Assembly (NCBI RefSeq): GCF_001434585.1
Contig: NZ_AZDB01000008.1
Location: forward strand, 1-64,000
From: Companilactobacillus crustorum JCM 15951
GTDB lineage: Bacteria; Bacillota; Bacilli; Lactobacillales; Lactobacillaceae
Length of the DNA stretch: 64,000 nucleotides
Reading direction: 5' to 3'
Below are positions 8,300 to 18,388 of this stretch, one piece after another (the stretch's first letter is position 1; each line of letters opens with the position of its first letter). The position numbers were made by a program, and so were the translations under genes. The notes beneath the pieces are model-generated. The model saw nothing but the letters and a program-made list of their open reading frames with translations, did not search any database and had not been told where the DNA came from.

Positions 8300-10195
8300 G
8301 TGAAAAATAGATTTGTCTTTTTACATTCGATTAATTTCAAAATCGGATTATCATTTATTTTAATTTTAATCGTTACAATTGAAATCATTGGGGCTTATTT
8401 TGTACGACAACTTGAGGATCAGAATGTTGCTAATTTTGAAACATCTGTGCAAGTGCCTGCATATACGATCAATCAAATTTCAGAAAATTTAACGGATAAT
8501 GATCAACATACCCGGGAAAATATCGGTAACGCAATTCAGGATTATACTCGAGTCAGTACCGATATCACCGATGTACAGGTAATTGATCGAAGCGGGATCA
8601 TTGTTGGGGCCAAGGATTCTGAGGGTACTAATATTATCGGAACGCAGACTTTGAAAGATAATATCAAACAAAGTATTAAAAATGATAAAAAAATTACCCA
8701 AATCTATTACGAGAAGGATAATGGTAGTTCTTATGAATCAATCGTGCCGGTTACTTCTCCAGACAACAGTACAGTTGTAGGGGCAATTTATGTTCGTGCC
8801 AGCATGGAATCGGTTTATACCGGCATTAATAATATTATTTTGATTTTCCTAACTGCGTCATTAGTGGCTGGTTTATTAGGTGCCGTTATTGCAATTTTCA
8901 TTTCTCGAGCAATTACTCGACCAATTGATGAAATGAAGCAGCAGGCGGTTCGAATGGCTGAAGGTGACTATTCTGGTCAGGTTCGAGTTTATTCCCCTGA
9001 TGAATTGGGACAATTGGCTATGGCAGTTAATGATTTATCGGTCAAGGTTGAAGAGGCTACAGAGAATTCAGAGTCCGAACGACGAAGGCTAGATAGCGTT
9101 CTAACCCAAATGTCTGATGGTGTTATTGCAACGAACCGTTTGGGTAATATCACAGTTATCAATGAAATGGCACAAGAATTTTTGAACACTGATGAAGATG
9201 AAGCTATCGGACAGCCATTAGTTGATATTTTGGGAATTCAGGATCGAATCAGTTTTGATGATTTGCTAGAGAGTCCTGATCCAATGGTCATTGAGACTAA
9301 TGAAGATGATGAAGATTATGATGAGAACGATGATAATTCATTAATCTTGAATGCAGATTTCTCATTGATTCAACGTAATAGTGGCTTTATCAGTGGTATG
9401 GTTTGTGTTCTACATGATGTGACTGAACAACAAAAGATTGATGGTGAACGTCGCCAATTTGTTTCCAATGTTTCTCATGAATTGAGAACGCCGCTTACAA
9501 GTATCAGCAGTTACATTGATGCCTTGAATAACGGGGCTTGGAAAGATCCTAAATTAGCACCTCAATTCTTGGGTGTGACGGCAGAAGAAACTGATCGGAT
9601 GATTCGTATGATCAAGGATCTTTTGAGCTTGTCGCGAATGGACCAAGGACGTTCTAAGCTGGATAAAGAATTAGTTAACTTTAACGAATTCTTCTCTTAT
9701 ATTTTGGATCGTTTCGATATGATGCTGAAAAAAGAGAAGGCTGATGCTAAAGAAGATGATACGAAGGTTGTAAAAAATTATCGTATCAAGCGTATCTTTA
9801 CTAGCAAAGATCTATGGGTTGAAATCGATACCGATAAGATGACTCAAGTGATTGATAATATTATGAACAATGCTATTAAGTATTCACCTGATGGCGGTGT
9901 GATTACTTGTCGTTTGTTGGAGACTAATAAGCATATTATTATTAGTATTTCTGATGAAGGTCTAGGTATTCCACGAAAAGACATCAAGAAAGTCTTCGAT
10001 CGTTTCTATCGTGTTGATAAGGCACGTTCTAGAAAACAGGGTGGTACTGGATTAGGTCTCTCTATTTCTAAAGAGATCGTAGAGCAACATAAAGGAAGAA
10101 TTTGGGTCAATAGTGCTGAAGGTAAGGGATCAACGTTCTATATTTCCTTACCATTTGACCCTAATGAAACAGGAGGAGAATGGGATGAAGTTTAG
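8300..10195 (+). CDS. walK: Sensor histidine kinase WalK (YycG)
   Basis: A 631-residue membrane kinase: TM1 at about 12-32, extracellular PAS/Cache-like domain, TM2 at about 177-200, HAMP, PAS, HisKA with phospho-His393 in SNVSHELRTP, and an HATPase domain with NNAIKYSPDGG, DEGLGIP and GGTGLGLSI. An acidic loop (EDDEDYDENDDN) sits in the PAS region. The start is GTG at 8300 with AGGTGG upstream. It phosphorylates WalR in response to cell-wall state and is held in check by YycH and YycI, encoded next. The gene overlaps yycH by 11 bases. Confidence 0.96.
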   Translation: MKNRFVFLHSINFKIGLSFILILIVTIEIIGAYFVRQLEDQNVANFETSVQVPAYTINQISENLTDNDQHTRENIGNAIQDYTRVSTDITDVQVIDRSGIIVGAKDSEGTNIIGTQTLKDNIKQSIKNDKKITQIYYEKDNGSSYESIVPVTSPDNSTVVGAIYVRASMESVYTGINNIILIFLTASLVAGLLGAVIAIFISRAITRPIDEMKQQAVRMAEGDYSGQVRVYSPDELGQLAMAVNDLSVKVEEATENSESERRRLDSVLTQMSDGVIATNRLGNITVINEMAQEFLNTDEDEAIGQPLVDILGIQDRISFDDLLESPDPMVIETNEDDEDYDENDDNSLILNADFSLIQRNSGFISGMVCVLHDVTEQQKIDGERRQFVSNVSHELRTPLTSISSYIDALNNGAWKDPKLAPQFLGVTAEETDRMIRMIKDLLSLSRMDQGRSKLDKELVNFNEFFSYILDRFDMMLKKEKADAKEDDTKVVKNYRIKRIFTSKDLWVEIDTDKMTQVIDNIMNNAIKYSPDGGVITCRLLETNKHIIISISDEGLGIPRKDIKKVFDRFYRVDKARSRKQGGTGLGLSISKEIVEQHKGRIWVNSAEGKGSTFYISLPFDPNETGGEWDEV

Positions 10196-11498
10196 TCGTT
10201 TAATCGTCCAGTTACTATTGGTTGTAGCTGTGATTACTAGTATTGTCCTATCCTTCTTTATTTGGACAAATACAGCTCGTTATCAACGGGGCCGAAATAT
10301 TGATGTTACTTCGGCTGATTCGAATAAAAATGAAGTACCAATGAATCAAGTTATTAGTCCGACTTCAGTAATTTGGCATGATGAGACTGATCAACATTTA
10401 ATTTATAACAGTAATGAAAATATTTCTTTGAGCGTTCAAAAAGTTATGCAAGATTGGAAGATTGCTACGCCTAAGTTAGTTTCTAAAAAAGACGGAGCTT
10501 ATTATCAAAAGGTTATTCATGGCAAGAATATGCTGCAGTTAGTTTATCCAACATCTATAGCAACAAATGTCTTCGGGTATTTATTGAATAACGATAGTCT
10601 CAAAGGTGAAAAAGAAGACCAATTTAATCGAATCTTGATTAATTTGAAAGATAAAAAAGATCAGAACATTTATTTAGCTAACGATAGCAATTATGCTGTT
10701 TATAAGGCTAAAGTGAAAAATGCTTCTTCAGTTCCTTTAACCAAATTAGTAAAGAAAGCTAATATTAATCTAAAAGTACGATTGAATATTATGAAACATG
10801 GTGTCTTTACATTTTATGTCGATCCAATTAAATTAAAAGGATATTCTTATGTTATTAGTGGTAAACAAGACGGCGAATACACAACGGCCTTGTTTGATTC
10901 GAATACTAATGGATTAGTAACGTCAGAGGATAATGGTGTTTATTCGTACAATTATGGCGAATCCAAACGTTTGACCTCAGATCATAATACAGAGGAATTA
11001 ACGTTCGAAGACTATACTGATACGTCAGTTCCTAAGACCCAGTTGGCTTTCTTGCAGCGAGGTTATCAAAAAATCATTAATTTACAGGATTCAATTACCA
11101 ACCTGCGACTTTATAACGCTGATTGGAAAAATAAAGATTTGATTTTTAGAGAATACGTTGAAGGTTTCCCAATTTTTAAGAAGAGTCAATTTGGTTCAAT
11201 TAGAATCAAATTCAGTCGTAAAGGGAGTACTGAGCATTTCTTGAATAAAGTTTTGGAAGTTCCAGTTCCTTCAAATCAAGCAGCAACTACTTTGAAATCA
11301 ACTAATGAAATATTCAAGGGTTTGCAAAGAGTAGGATTTTCGCCAAATGATGTTCAGGCTGTCGAGGTTGGCTATCAATGGGAAGCTGAGTCGGACAATG
11401 AAAAGGTAGTTGATTTGAAACCTACTTATTACATTAAAATCGATGGACATTGGAAACCATATAACGAATGGACAAATGAATCTGCGGAGGAAGATTAA
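10185..11498 (+). CDS. yycH: WalK regulator YycH
   Basis: A 437-residue protein with one N-terminal transmembrane helix (about 7-27) and a large extracytoplasmic domain, as in YycH. The ATG at 10185 lies inside the end of walK and has AGGAGGAG just upstream, so translation is coupled; longer in-frame starts would lie deep in walK. YycH and YycI form a membrane complex that tunes WalK. The assignment rests on position plus topology and the C-terminal YxxE/YYIKIDGHW pattern. Confidence 0.9.
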   Translation: MKFSRLIVQLLLVVAVITSIVLSFFIWTNTARYQRGRNIDVTSADSNKNEVPMNQVISPTSVIWHDETDQHLIYNSNENISLSVQKVMQDWKIATPKLVSKKDGAYYQKVIHGKNMLQLVYPTSIATNVFGYLLNNDSLKGEKEDQFNRILINLKDKKDQNIYLANDSNYAVYKAKVKNASSVPLTKLVKKANINLKVRLNIMKHGVFTFYVDPIKLKGYSYVISGKQDGEYTTALFDSNTNGLVTSEDNGVYSYNYGESKRLTSDHNTEELTFEDYTDTSVPKTQLAFLQRGYQKIINLQDSITNLRLYNADWKNKDLIFREYVEGFPIFKKSQFGSIRIKFSRKGSTEHFLNKVLEVPVPSNQAATTLKSTNEIFKGLQRVGFSPNDVQAVEVGYQWEAESDNEKVVDLKPTYYIKIDGHWKPYNEWTNESAEED

Positions 11499-12317
11499 AT
11501 GGATTTTAAAAGAATTGAAGTTATATTCTTAATAGTATTCTTCTCACTAGATATCTTTTTGTTCTTGTCTTTTCGCAATAGTCAGCAATTGGTTAGTAGC
11601 TCAAGTACTAATACATCAACGATTACCGAAATGAAGAAACGAAATATTACCTTTGGCAATCTCGATACTAAAAATGGCTATGCCTATTATTTAGGCTCAC
11701 AGCCAGATGAAGCTTTAGCTCAAAATGTTGGTAAGCTACGTAATCAAAAAGTTTCCTATGAAGATACTAATCGCAGTATTTCTAGTACTTTAAGCAATCC
11801 GATTAAGATTACGTCAACTGACAAGGTAGCCACTATGAATAAGTTCATTAAAAAAGAGAGTAATGTCTTATTTGGGAAAGATTATAAGTATTCACCTCAA
11901 TTATCGTCTGGTTCTCAAATGGTCTATGTGGCGGTAAGCGGATTAGGAGAAGTTTACGATAAAACAGCACAGCTTACCTTTTCCGTTTCCAATAATGAAG
12001 TGGTAGGTTATACTCAGACTTATGTAAAAACATTGATAATTTTGCATGAAAAGCAAGCTATCAAGAGTGAAAAAGATATCATTACTAATCTTTATGCTAA
12101 TTCGGAAATTCCTAATAATTCTCGGATAGCTTATGCCAACTTAGCTTATACAAAATTGCTTGAAGCCAAGGATAGTACGATTTATATTCCAGTTTGGTTT
12201 GTTACAATTAAGAATAAAGATAGTAAAGTTGTCACTGTGAAAAAGGTTAATGCCTTTACTGGCAACATAATAAAGAGTTCAACAAATGGAGATAGTAGTT
12301 ACAATGCCCAAGGATGA
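11499..12317 (+). CDS. yycI: WalK regulator YycI
   Basis: A 272-residue protein with a single N-terminal transmembrane helix (about 8-25) and an extracytoplasmic YycI-type domain. The ATG follows the yycH stop directly, with GGAGGAAG upstream, showing translational coupling. It is the partner of YycH in controlling WalK at the membrane. The end overlaps the yycJ start by a few codons. Confidence 0.9.
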   Translation: MDFKRIEVIFLIVFFSLDIFLFLSFRNSQQLVSSSSTNTSTITEMKKRNITFGNLDTKNGYAYYLGSQPDEALAQNVGKLRNQKVSYEDTNRSISSTLSNPIKITSTDKVATMNKFIKKESNVLFGKDYKYSPQLSSGSQMVYVAVSGLGEVYDKTAQLTFSVSNNEVVGYTQTYVKTLIILHEKQAIKSEKDIITNLYANSEIPNNSRIAYANLAYTKLLEAKDSTIYIPVWFVTIKNKDSKVVTVKKVNAFTGNIIKSSTNGDSSYNAQG

Positions 12318-13110
12318 TAGATTAAAGATCAGTGTGCTAGCAAGCAGCAGTTCCGGAAATGCTACTTATATTGAAACGCCCAAGCACCATGTCTTAGTAG
12401 ATGCTGGGTTATCTGGTATCAAAATAAAACGAGCAATGGAAAGTATTGGCAAAGATATCAATACGGTCGATTCATTGTTTGTAACCCATGAACATACTGA
12501 TCATATAAAGGGAGTCGGTGTTTTAGCACGACGCTACAATCTCAACGTTTATGCTAATGAAAAGACCTGGGAAGCAATGATGCCTAAGATTGGCAAGATT
12601 CCTGAAGATGAGATTCATATTTTTGATCACAATAAGGTTATGTCGTTAGATGATTTAGACATTGAAAGTTTTGCGGTTTCACACGATGCTGCTGACCCAC
12701 AATTCTATAAGTTTTATCATAATGGCAAACAATTCGTTATCTTGACAGATACAGGGTATGTTTCTGAGCGCATCCAAAAAACAATTGAAAATGCAGATGG
12801 CTATTTGATGGAATGCAATCATGATATTGAAATGTTGCGGGATGGAATTTATCCATGGCCTTTAAAACAACGAATTTTAAGTGAAAAGGGTCATTTGTCT
12901 AATGAAGATGGTGCCCATACCTTAATGGACGTGATAGGTAATAATACAAAACAGATTTTTTTAGGACATCTTAGTCATGAAAATAATACTAAGGCTGTAG
13001 CTCGAAAAGAAGTTACTCAAGTATTGGAAGATCATGATTTTGGCGTAGGGAGCGATTTTAAAATCAACGATACTGACCCTGCTATAGCTGACCTGTTGAT
13101 TGCTTTATAA
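12304..13110 (+). CDS. walJ: Metallo-beta-lactamase-fold protein YycJ/WalJ
   Basis: A 268-residue metallo-hydrolase with motif THEHTDHIKG (HxHxDH) near 60-69 and further metal ligands in LTDTGYV and LGHLSHENN. The family is thought to be a nuclease linked to DNA and cell-wall/division coordination. I chose the ATG at 12304 because the family N-terminus begins just before the VLAS-SSGN strand; an ATG six codons earlier (12286) has a poor ribosome site. It overlaps yycI, as in other genomes. Confidence 0.9.
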   Translation: MPKDDRLKISVLASSSSGNATYIETPKHHVLVDAGLSGIKIKRAMESIGKDINTVDSLFVTHEHTDHIKGVGVLARRYNLNVYANEKTWEAMMPKIGKIPEDEIHIFDHNKVMSLDDLDIESFAVSHDAADPQFYKFYHNGKQFVILTDTGYVSERIQKTIENADGYLMECNHDIEMLRDGIYPWPLKQRILSEKGHLSNEDGAHTLMDVIGNNTKQIFLGHLSHENNTKAVARKEVTQVLEDHDFGVGSDFKINDTDPAIADLLIAL

Positions 13111-13191
13111 TTAAATCACAAGTCTTTCATAGTTTTTTCATAATTCAAAGGTATATTAGAATTAGTAAATGTGTGGGGAAGTGAAAATTGT

Positions 13192-14577
13192 ATGAATAAT
13201 GATAAGAATGACAATTCTGATTCAAGAGTTGAAGAAAAAAGGCGAGGTTCAAAAATGAATTCCGGAAATAATTCTTTGCTCAAGACCGGGATCGTAGCAT
13301 TTATCTCGGCTGCTTTGGGTGTAGTAATTGCCTTTGCAGGCTTTACATACTTTAATAACAATGCATCTGATACTGCTTCAACAGGCAATACTGCCGGTAC
13401 AACCCAAGTAAGCAATACCAAGGTTAATGCATCTAGTTCGATGTCCGGCGCTTATAAGAAGGTTAATGGTGCGGTTGTTTCCGTAATTAACTTGCAGAAA
13501 CAAAAAGAGCAGAGTTCTAGTGACGGCAGTATATCATCGATTTTTGGCGATTTGTTTGGCGATAGTGGTTCATCAAGCAATTCACAAACACAAAATCAAG
13601 CTGATGAAAATGGAAGCGACAATAGTTCTAGTTCAGACTCGAATTCTAACTCGTCTAATTCCAATTCATCAAACAGCAACCTACAGGAATATAGCGAAGG
13701 TTCAGGTGTGATTTATGCCAAACAAAATGGTAAAGGTTATATCGTAACTAATAATCACGTAGTTGCAGGTTCTGATTCTTTGGAAATTATTCTTGAAGAT
13801 GGAACTAAAGTTTCTGCCAAGTTAGTTGGGACTGATTCAACAACTGATCTAGCGGTTTTGGAAATTGCTGGTAATAAGGTTCCTGCTACAGCTTCATTTG
13901 GCAACTCGGATAATGTTTCTCCTGGTGATCCAGTAATTGCCATAGGATCTCCTTTAGGTAGTGAATATGCGACAACAGTTACCCAAGGTATTATTTCAGC
14001 TACTAATAGAACTGTAACGACTCAGGATCAAAGTACTGGACAAGCTACCGGAGAGGCAACTGTTATCCAAACCGATGCTGCTATTAATCCTGGTAACTCT
14101 GGTGGACCATTGGTTAATGCCGCTGGTCAAATTGTTGGTATTAATTCGATGAAGCTTTCTTCAGGTACTGATGGAACATCAGTTGAAGGAATGGGCTTTG
14201 CTATTCCAAGTAACGAAGTCGTTAAGATTATTAATCAATTAGTTGCTAACGGTAAAGTTGAAAGACCATCATTAGGAATCAAGGTCTTAGATCTTGATCA
14301 AATCACAGACGAATCACAATCAAGCTTGAAGTTACCAAGCAGCGTCACAAAAGGTGTAGTTGTTTACAGTACAACTTCAGGATCTGTTGCTAAAGCAGCT
14401 GGGATGAAGAAATATGATGTGATTGTTAAGTTAGGCAATAAGGATGTAACTTCTGTTGCAGACTTACACACAGCCTTATATTCACATTCAGTTGGCGATA
14501 CAGTTAATGTTCAATATTATAGAAATGGTAAATTGAACACAGCTAAAGTTCATTTAAGCAAGGAATCAAATAATTAG
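13192..14577 (+). CDS. htrA: HtrA/DegP serine protease
   Basis: A 461-residue surface-exposed protease: cytoplasmic N-terminus, transmembrane anchor at about 29-52, Ser/Asn-rich linker (about 105-165), trypsin-like domain with triad His189 (TNNHVVAG), Asp219 (TDLAVLE) and Ser303 (NPGNSGGPL), and one C-terminal PDZ domain. It degrades misfolded exported proteins. The ATG at 13192 has GGGAAG upstream; an upstream GTG at 13171 lacks a good site. The linker is low in complexity and likely length-variable between strains. It ends the walRK operon and is followed by a strong terminator. Confidence 0.95.
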   Translation: MNNDKNDNSDSRVEEKRRGSKMNSGNNSLLKTGIVAFISAALGVVIAFAGFTYFNNNASDTASTGNTAGTTQVSNTKVNASSSMSGAYKKVNGAVVSVINLQKQKEQSSSDGSISSIFGDLFGDSGSSSNSQTQNQADENGSDNSSSSDSNSNSSNSNSSNSNLQEYSEGSGVIYAKQNGKGYIVTNNHVVAGSDSLEIILEDGTKVSAKLVGTDSTTDLAVLEIAGNKVPATASFGNSDNVSPGDPVIAIGSPLGSEYATTVTQGIISATNRTVTTQDQSTGQATGEATVIQTDAAINPGNSGGPLVNAAGQIVGINSMKLSSGTDGTSVEGMGFAIPSNEVVKIINQLVANGKVERPSLGIKVLDLDQITDESQSSLKLPSSVTKGVVVYSTTSGSVAKAAGMKKYDVIVKLGNKDVTSVADLHTALYSHSVGDTVNVQYYRNGKLNTAKVHLSKESNN

Positions 14578-14587
14578 ATAAACTAAG

Positions 14588-14632
14588 AAAAAGGGCGTGA
14601 AACCAAGTAATCGTGGTTTCACGCCCTTTTTT
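14588..14632 (+). terminator. Terminator of htrA
   Basis: AAAAAGGGCGTGAAACCA pairs with TGGTTTCACGCCCTTTTT. Confidence 0.9.
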
Positions 14633-14692
14633 GAACAATTTTCCTAATTATACGAATTTTTTTCGACTTTTCAGAAAACTAATTAACAGAAA

Positions 14693-14789
14693 ATATCCAC
14701 AGCTGTTTATAACTTGTGGATAAGTTCCGAAAATTTAGAAAAAACGCTGTAGAAAAGTTATCCACAGATTTACCCACAGCTGTGTATAA
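14693..14789. other. DnaA-box cluster between htrA and rlmH
   Basis: Three perfect DnaA boxes (TTATNCACA) occur in 97 bases: 14715-14723 (minus), 14758-14766 (plus) and 14781-14789 (minus, TTATACACA). Three more have one mismatch: 14693-14701, 14704-14712 and 14770-14778. This fills the 400-base gap between genes. B. subtilis has a DnaA-box cluster at the equivalent locus (yydA = rlmH), so conserved DnaA binding here is plausible. No AT-rich unwinding element or dnaA gene is beside it, so I do not call it the origin. Confidence 0.8.
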
Positions 14790-14976
14790 AGTTGAATGCT
14801 AATGGACGCAATAGGCTTAAATGCTTGCTATAACAATAAAAATGAATGTTACACAAAATCAAACAAACATTAATTTTCTTGTGCACAAGGAAATTAACCT
14901 AATAATTCGGATTTTAAAATTAATTTGGCAATTAAACAATAGTTTCGTATGATTAATATTGAGGAGAATTTTTATT

Positions 14977-15456
14977 ATGAATATTAAATTTGTTACAGTT
15001 GGAAAGCTAAAAGAAAAATATTTTAAGGCCGGAATTGCTGAATATGCCAAGCGTTTGGGAGCTTTTTGTAAGTTTCAAATAATTGAATGCCAAGATGAAA
15101 AAGCACCAGAAAGTTTAAGTGAGGCTCAAGATATTAAAGTTAAACAAATTGAAGGGGAACGAATATTAAGTAAAATAAAGGACAAGGAATATGTGATTTT
15201 GCTTGATTTACGAGGCAAAGAACTTACTTCAGAAGAACTTGCTAAAAAAATCGATGACTTATCCACATATGGAACTTCTGATATTACTTTTGTAATCGGT
15301 GGATCGTTGGGAGTTAGTCCAGAAGTTACTAAACGAGCTGATTACAGTATTTGTTTTGGTAAATTTACTTTGCCTCATCAATTAATGAGATTAGTTTTAA
15401 CAGAGCAAGTTTACCGTTCCTTTATGATTATCAATCATCGTACGTACCATAAATAA
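14977..15456 (+). CDS. rlmH: 23S rRNA pseudouridine1915 N3-methyltransferase
   Basis: A 159-residue SPOUT-class methyltransferase, exactly the usual RlmH length. It shows the knot motif VIGGSLGVS and the C-terminal [10 protein letters not shown]...YHK typical of the family. It uses SAM to methylate pseudouridine 1915 in helix 69 of 23S rRNA. The ATG at 14977 has GAGGAG upstream. The gene is next to the DnaA-box cluster and near the origin in related bacteria, and is the SCCmec insertion gene in staphylococci; no insertion is seen here. Confidence 0.95.
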   Translation: MNIKFVTVGKLKEKYFKAGIAEYAKRLGAFCKFQIIECQDEKAPESLSEAQDIKVKQIEGERILSKIKDKEYVILLDLRGKELTSEELAKKIDDLSTYGTSDITFVIGGSLGVSPEVTKRADYSICFGKFTLPHQLMRLVLTEQVYRSFMIINHRTYHK

Positions 15457-15587
15457 AATTACGAAAAGATTATTTCTAGGATTTAGATGTGTAAATGTAA
15501 AGGATTTCTTATGATTTGTTCGAATTTATTGTATAAATAGTTAATCATTATAAAATTAAGATGATTACAATTAGAAGGTATATGAGG

Positions 15588-16931
15588 ATGAGAATTATAA
15601 GAAATAGAACAAGTAAAATTTTAGCAGCATCTGCAGTTGCTATTATGTTAGCACCTGCTGCTTTGAGTGCAATGCCACAACAAACAGTTAGTGCTAATGC
15701 TGTTGGAACTGTTTCGACAACTACACCTGTTTATGATTCAACTGGAAAGGCTAATGGCGTTACTTTACCAGGTGGCAGTCAATGGCAATTAGGTCAACAA
15801 ATTACTTTAAACGGTGTAGCTCATTATCAAGTAGGTAACAATGAATATATTCCGGCATCAGTCGTAACAAATGTTACAGGACAATCAAATTCGGAAGATG
15901 ATACTAACACAGTCGGTCGTTATGTTTCAGATAACCCTGATACTGGTAAGACAGCAGTTGCTAATACTACTCTTCACATTGTTGATGCATATGGCAATGA
16001 TACAGGGGCTACTTTGCCAGCAGGTTCAGCCTGGAAAATCGGCTCAATACTACATGCTAACAAGATGACTTACTACCAAGTTGGAACTAATCAATTTATT
16101 TCTACTTCAGATGTAACGGTAGAAAATCCAACAACTACAATTAGTGATCCCTATATTTCAACCGATGCTAATTATGGTAAAACAGTCACTGTCAAAAGTG
16201 CAGCTAATGTTGTTAATGACAATGCAACCGCTACAGGAGTTGTTTTGCCAGTTGGCAGTCAATGGAGAATTGCCGATTTCTTATTTGTAAATGGCAAAAC
16301 TTATTATAAGGTTGCTACTAATGAATGGATATCTGAGGATGATATAACTATTACTGGTCCAGCTACAGGCAGCAATGGTAGTTATATTACTAACGATAGT
16401 AGTAATGCCGGTCAAACAGCTACAACAACAGCTACACTTAAAGTTCTTAATGGATCAGGTGTTCCTACAGGAGCCACTTTACCAAGCGGTACAAGATGGG
16501 TTCTAGGTCCTGAAGTATTACATTATGATAAACAATTATTCTATCAAGTAGCTACAAATGAATTTGTTTCAGCTATGTATTTGAATAGTGATGCTGGTAC
16601 AAGCACAAGCACAAGTACAAGTACTACAAATACTAATACAAGTGCCAATGCCAACAGTTCATTACCAACACCTGGCAATGGCTTAACAGCAACAATGACT
16701 AAAAATCAAAAAGTTTACAATACTTCAACTAACGCTTATGGACAAGTATTGCCAGCAGGCTCAACTTGGAAAATTGGTAGCTTAGTAGTTAATAAATATG
16801 GTTCATACTGGGGTCAAGTCTCAAGCAATGAATGGGTTTGGATCTCAGCAGTTCAATTGAATAGTGGTTTGAACTTGAAGAACAACTCTTACTACGAACC
16901 TGATTTTGCTACAAATGTAGTTGATCAATAA
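15588..16931 (+). CDS. Secreted surface protein with five SLAP-like repeats
   Basis: A 447-residue protein with a signal peptide (basic start, hydrophobic core, likely cleavage near TVSANA) and five repeats of about 50 residues, each with a core like LPAGSxWKIG, then YYQVxTNE and a W/F-I-S ending. These resemble SLAP domains that hold lactobacillar surface proteins on the wall. A Ser/Thr repeat linker separates repeats four and five. There is no LPxTG anchor. The ATG at 15588 has AGAAGG nine bases upstream; earlier ATGs at 15561 and 15582 have poor spacing. Likely a wall-associated or S-layer-like protein; the exact role is unknown. Confidence 0.82.
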   Translation: MRIIRNRTSKILAASAVAIMLAPAALSAMPQQTVSANAVGTVSTTTPVYDSTGKANGVTLPGGSQWQLGQQITLNGVAHYQVGNNEYIPASVVTNVTGQSNSEDDTNTVGRYVSDNPDTGKTAVANTTLHIVDAYGNDTGATLPAGSAWKIGSILHANKMTYYQVGTNQFISTSDVTVENPTTTISDPYISTDANYGKTVTVKSAANVVNDNATATGVVLPVGSQWRIADFLFVNGKTYYKVATNEWISEDDITITGPATGSNGSYITNDSSNAGQTATTTATLKVLNGSGVPTGATLPSGTRWVLGPEVLHYDKQLFYQVATNEFVSAMYLNSDAGTSTSTSTSTTNTNTSANANSSLPTPGNGLTATMTKNQKVYNTSTNAYGQVLPAGSTWKIGSLVVNKYGSYWGQVSSNEWVWISAVQLNSGLNLKNNSYYEPDFATNVVDQ

Positions 16932-16955
16932 TAAGTAATTTAATATTTAAACAAA

Positions 16956-17000
16956 ATAAGACCCAAATGACTATCAGGTATAAGTCATTTGGGTCTTATT
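16956..17000. terminator. Bidirectional terminator
   Basis: AATAAGACCCAAATGACT pairs with AGTCATTTGGGTCTTATT between convergent genes. Confidence 0.88.
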
Positions 17001-17014
17001 TATATATTTAAAAA

Positions 17015-17953
17015 TTATTTGTCATAGCTAGAAAGTGAATCGAAAATAAATTTAACGAATGCTTCACGATCAACATCTTCAAGAACTTTGATATCATTTT
17101 TTTGATCGACCTTCATACGACGATCGGGATAAGTCATACCACGGAATTGGTCGTTAGTAAGGGAAACATCCATTGAATAATTTGTACTCTTAGTGAACAA
17201 TTCTGGCGCAATCAGGCTTAGTACTGCGCAAGCATCATGAACCGGGATTTTTGTCATTCCAACTGAACGTTCATGAGCTGTATAGAATTCAAGAATTGAG
17301 TTAGCCATAACGCCGACATGTCCAAGATTTTTGATTTGATCAATTTCATCCATAGTTAAGTAAGCTTTATTTTCTGTTAAATTTAAGCCAGAAAGTGTGA
17401 TTGGTAAACCAGAGTTAAAGACGATAGACATAGCCTCGGGATCAACGTAAGCATTGAATTCAGCAGCCAAGGTAATGTTACCTTGGAGAGTTGAGCCACC
17501 CATAATATAAATATGTTCAATATTTTCTTTAACGTCAGGGAAAGTTTTCAATAGTAAAGCCACATTAGTTAGTGGAGCTGTTGCTACAATATTAACTTTT
17601 TCATCACTTTTGGAAATACGGTCATACATGTATGTAACGGCGTTATGACTTACGACTGGATAGTCCAGGCTATTAGCTGGAAAATCATAGCCGTCCATTC
17701 CAGTTTTACCGTGAACTTCACTAGCTGTTTCTACTTCTTTAACTAGAGGAGTAGCTTGTCCAGAGGCCAATTCTGCGTCTGATCCTAAAAATGTTAGAAG
17801 CTTTTGAGCATTTTTGGTCACGTAGTCTAATTTAACATTGCCACCGACTGTTGTTACACCAATTAAATCGGCTTTTTCAGGGTGAGCTAGTAGTACTGTT
17901 AGAGCAATTGCATCATCAATACCAGGATCACAGTCCATAATTATTTTTGTCAT
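17015..17953 (-). CDS. Inosine-uridine-type nucleoside hydrolase
   Basis: A 312-residue ribonucleoside hydrolase. The calcium-binding N-terminal motif DCDPGIDDA (about 7-15) and the C-terminal HDACAV with catalytic His/Asp mark the IUNH family, which splits nucleosides to ribose and base for salvage. A GAGGT site lies upstream of the ATG. It is 12 bases downstream of a MarR gene on the same strand, so they form one operon, with MarR probably the local regulator. Purine versus pyrimidine preference cannot be told from sequence. Confidence 0.9.
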   Translation of the reverse strand: MTKIIMDCDPGIDDAIALTVLLAHPEKADLIGVTTVGGNVKLDYVTKNAQKLLTFLGSDAELASGQATPLVKEVETASEVHGKTGMDGYDFPANSLDYPVVSHNAVTYMYDRISKSDEKVNIVATAPLTNVALLLKTFPDVKENIEHIYIMGGSTLQGNITLAAEFNAYVDPEAMSIVFNSGLPITLSGLNLTENKAYLTMDEIDQIKNLGHVGVMANSILEFYTAHERSVGMTKIPVHDACAVLSLIAPELFTKSTNYSMDVSLTNDQFRGMTYPDRRMKVDQKNDIKVLEDVDREAFVKFIFDSLSSYDK

Positions 17954-17965
17954 GAAATCTTTACC

Positions 17966-18388
17966 TCACTTTTTTAATTTCTGGGGAATTTTTTTCAGAG
18001 CATGAATAAAACTACGGCGTTCGAGAGCACCTAATGCTGAAAGAATTTCCTGATCATTTTTATCCATAAAACGCTCAATATCATCCTGAATGTACTTAGA
18101 TTTATCTGATAAGACGATTCTTTTTAGGCGTGAGTCGGAATCTACACTTCGACGTATTATCAGATCGTTTTTTTCCATTGTTTTTAGAATGTTAGTAGTT
18201 GTAGAACGTCGAATGTTAAATTCCTTTTCGATATCTTTTTGAAAAATATCTGTTTTAGATGAATTTACCAAATAATAGATTATTTGTACTTGCGTGCCGG
18301 TTAAACTATACTTTTGGGCAAAATCATTAATATTACGAGAAATTTCATTCGAAGCAACTTTGATCAGATGGGCCACATCGCTCGCCAT
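17966..18388 (-). CDS. MarR-family regulator
   Basis: A 140-residue MarR winged-helix protein (DNA-binding region about 55-95, KDIEKEFNIRRSTTTNIL). AAGGAGG sits at ideal distance before ATG at 18388. First gene of a two-gene operon with the nucleoside hydrolase. The ligand is unknown. The 217-base upstream gap to the divergent oxidoreductase holds no element I can name. Confidence 0.87.
   Translation of the reverse strand: MASDVAHLIKVASNEISRNINDFAQKYSLTGTQVQIIYYLVNSSKTDIFQKDIEKEFNIRRSTTTNILKTMEKNDLIIRRSVDSDSRLKRIVLSDKSKYIQDDIERFMDKNDQEILSALGALERRSFIHALKKIPQKLKK

Noticed and set aside
14633-14976. The chromosomal origin itself
   Set aside because: DnaA boxes are present but there is no dnaA/dnaN pair and no clear AT-rich unwinding repeat; called a DnaA-box cluster only.
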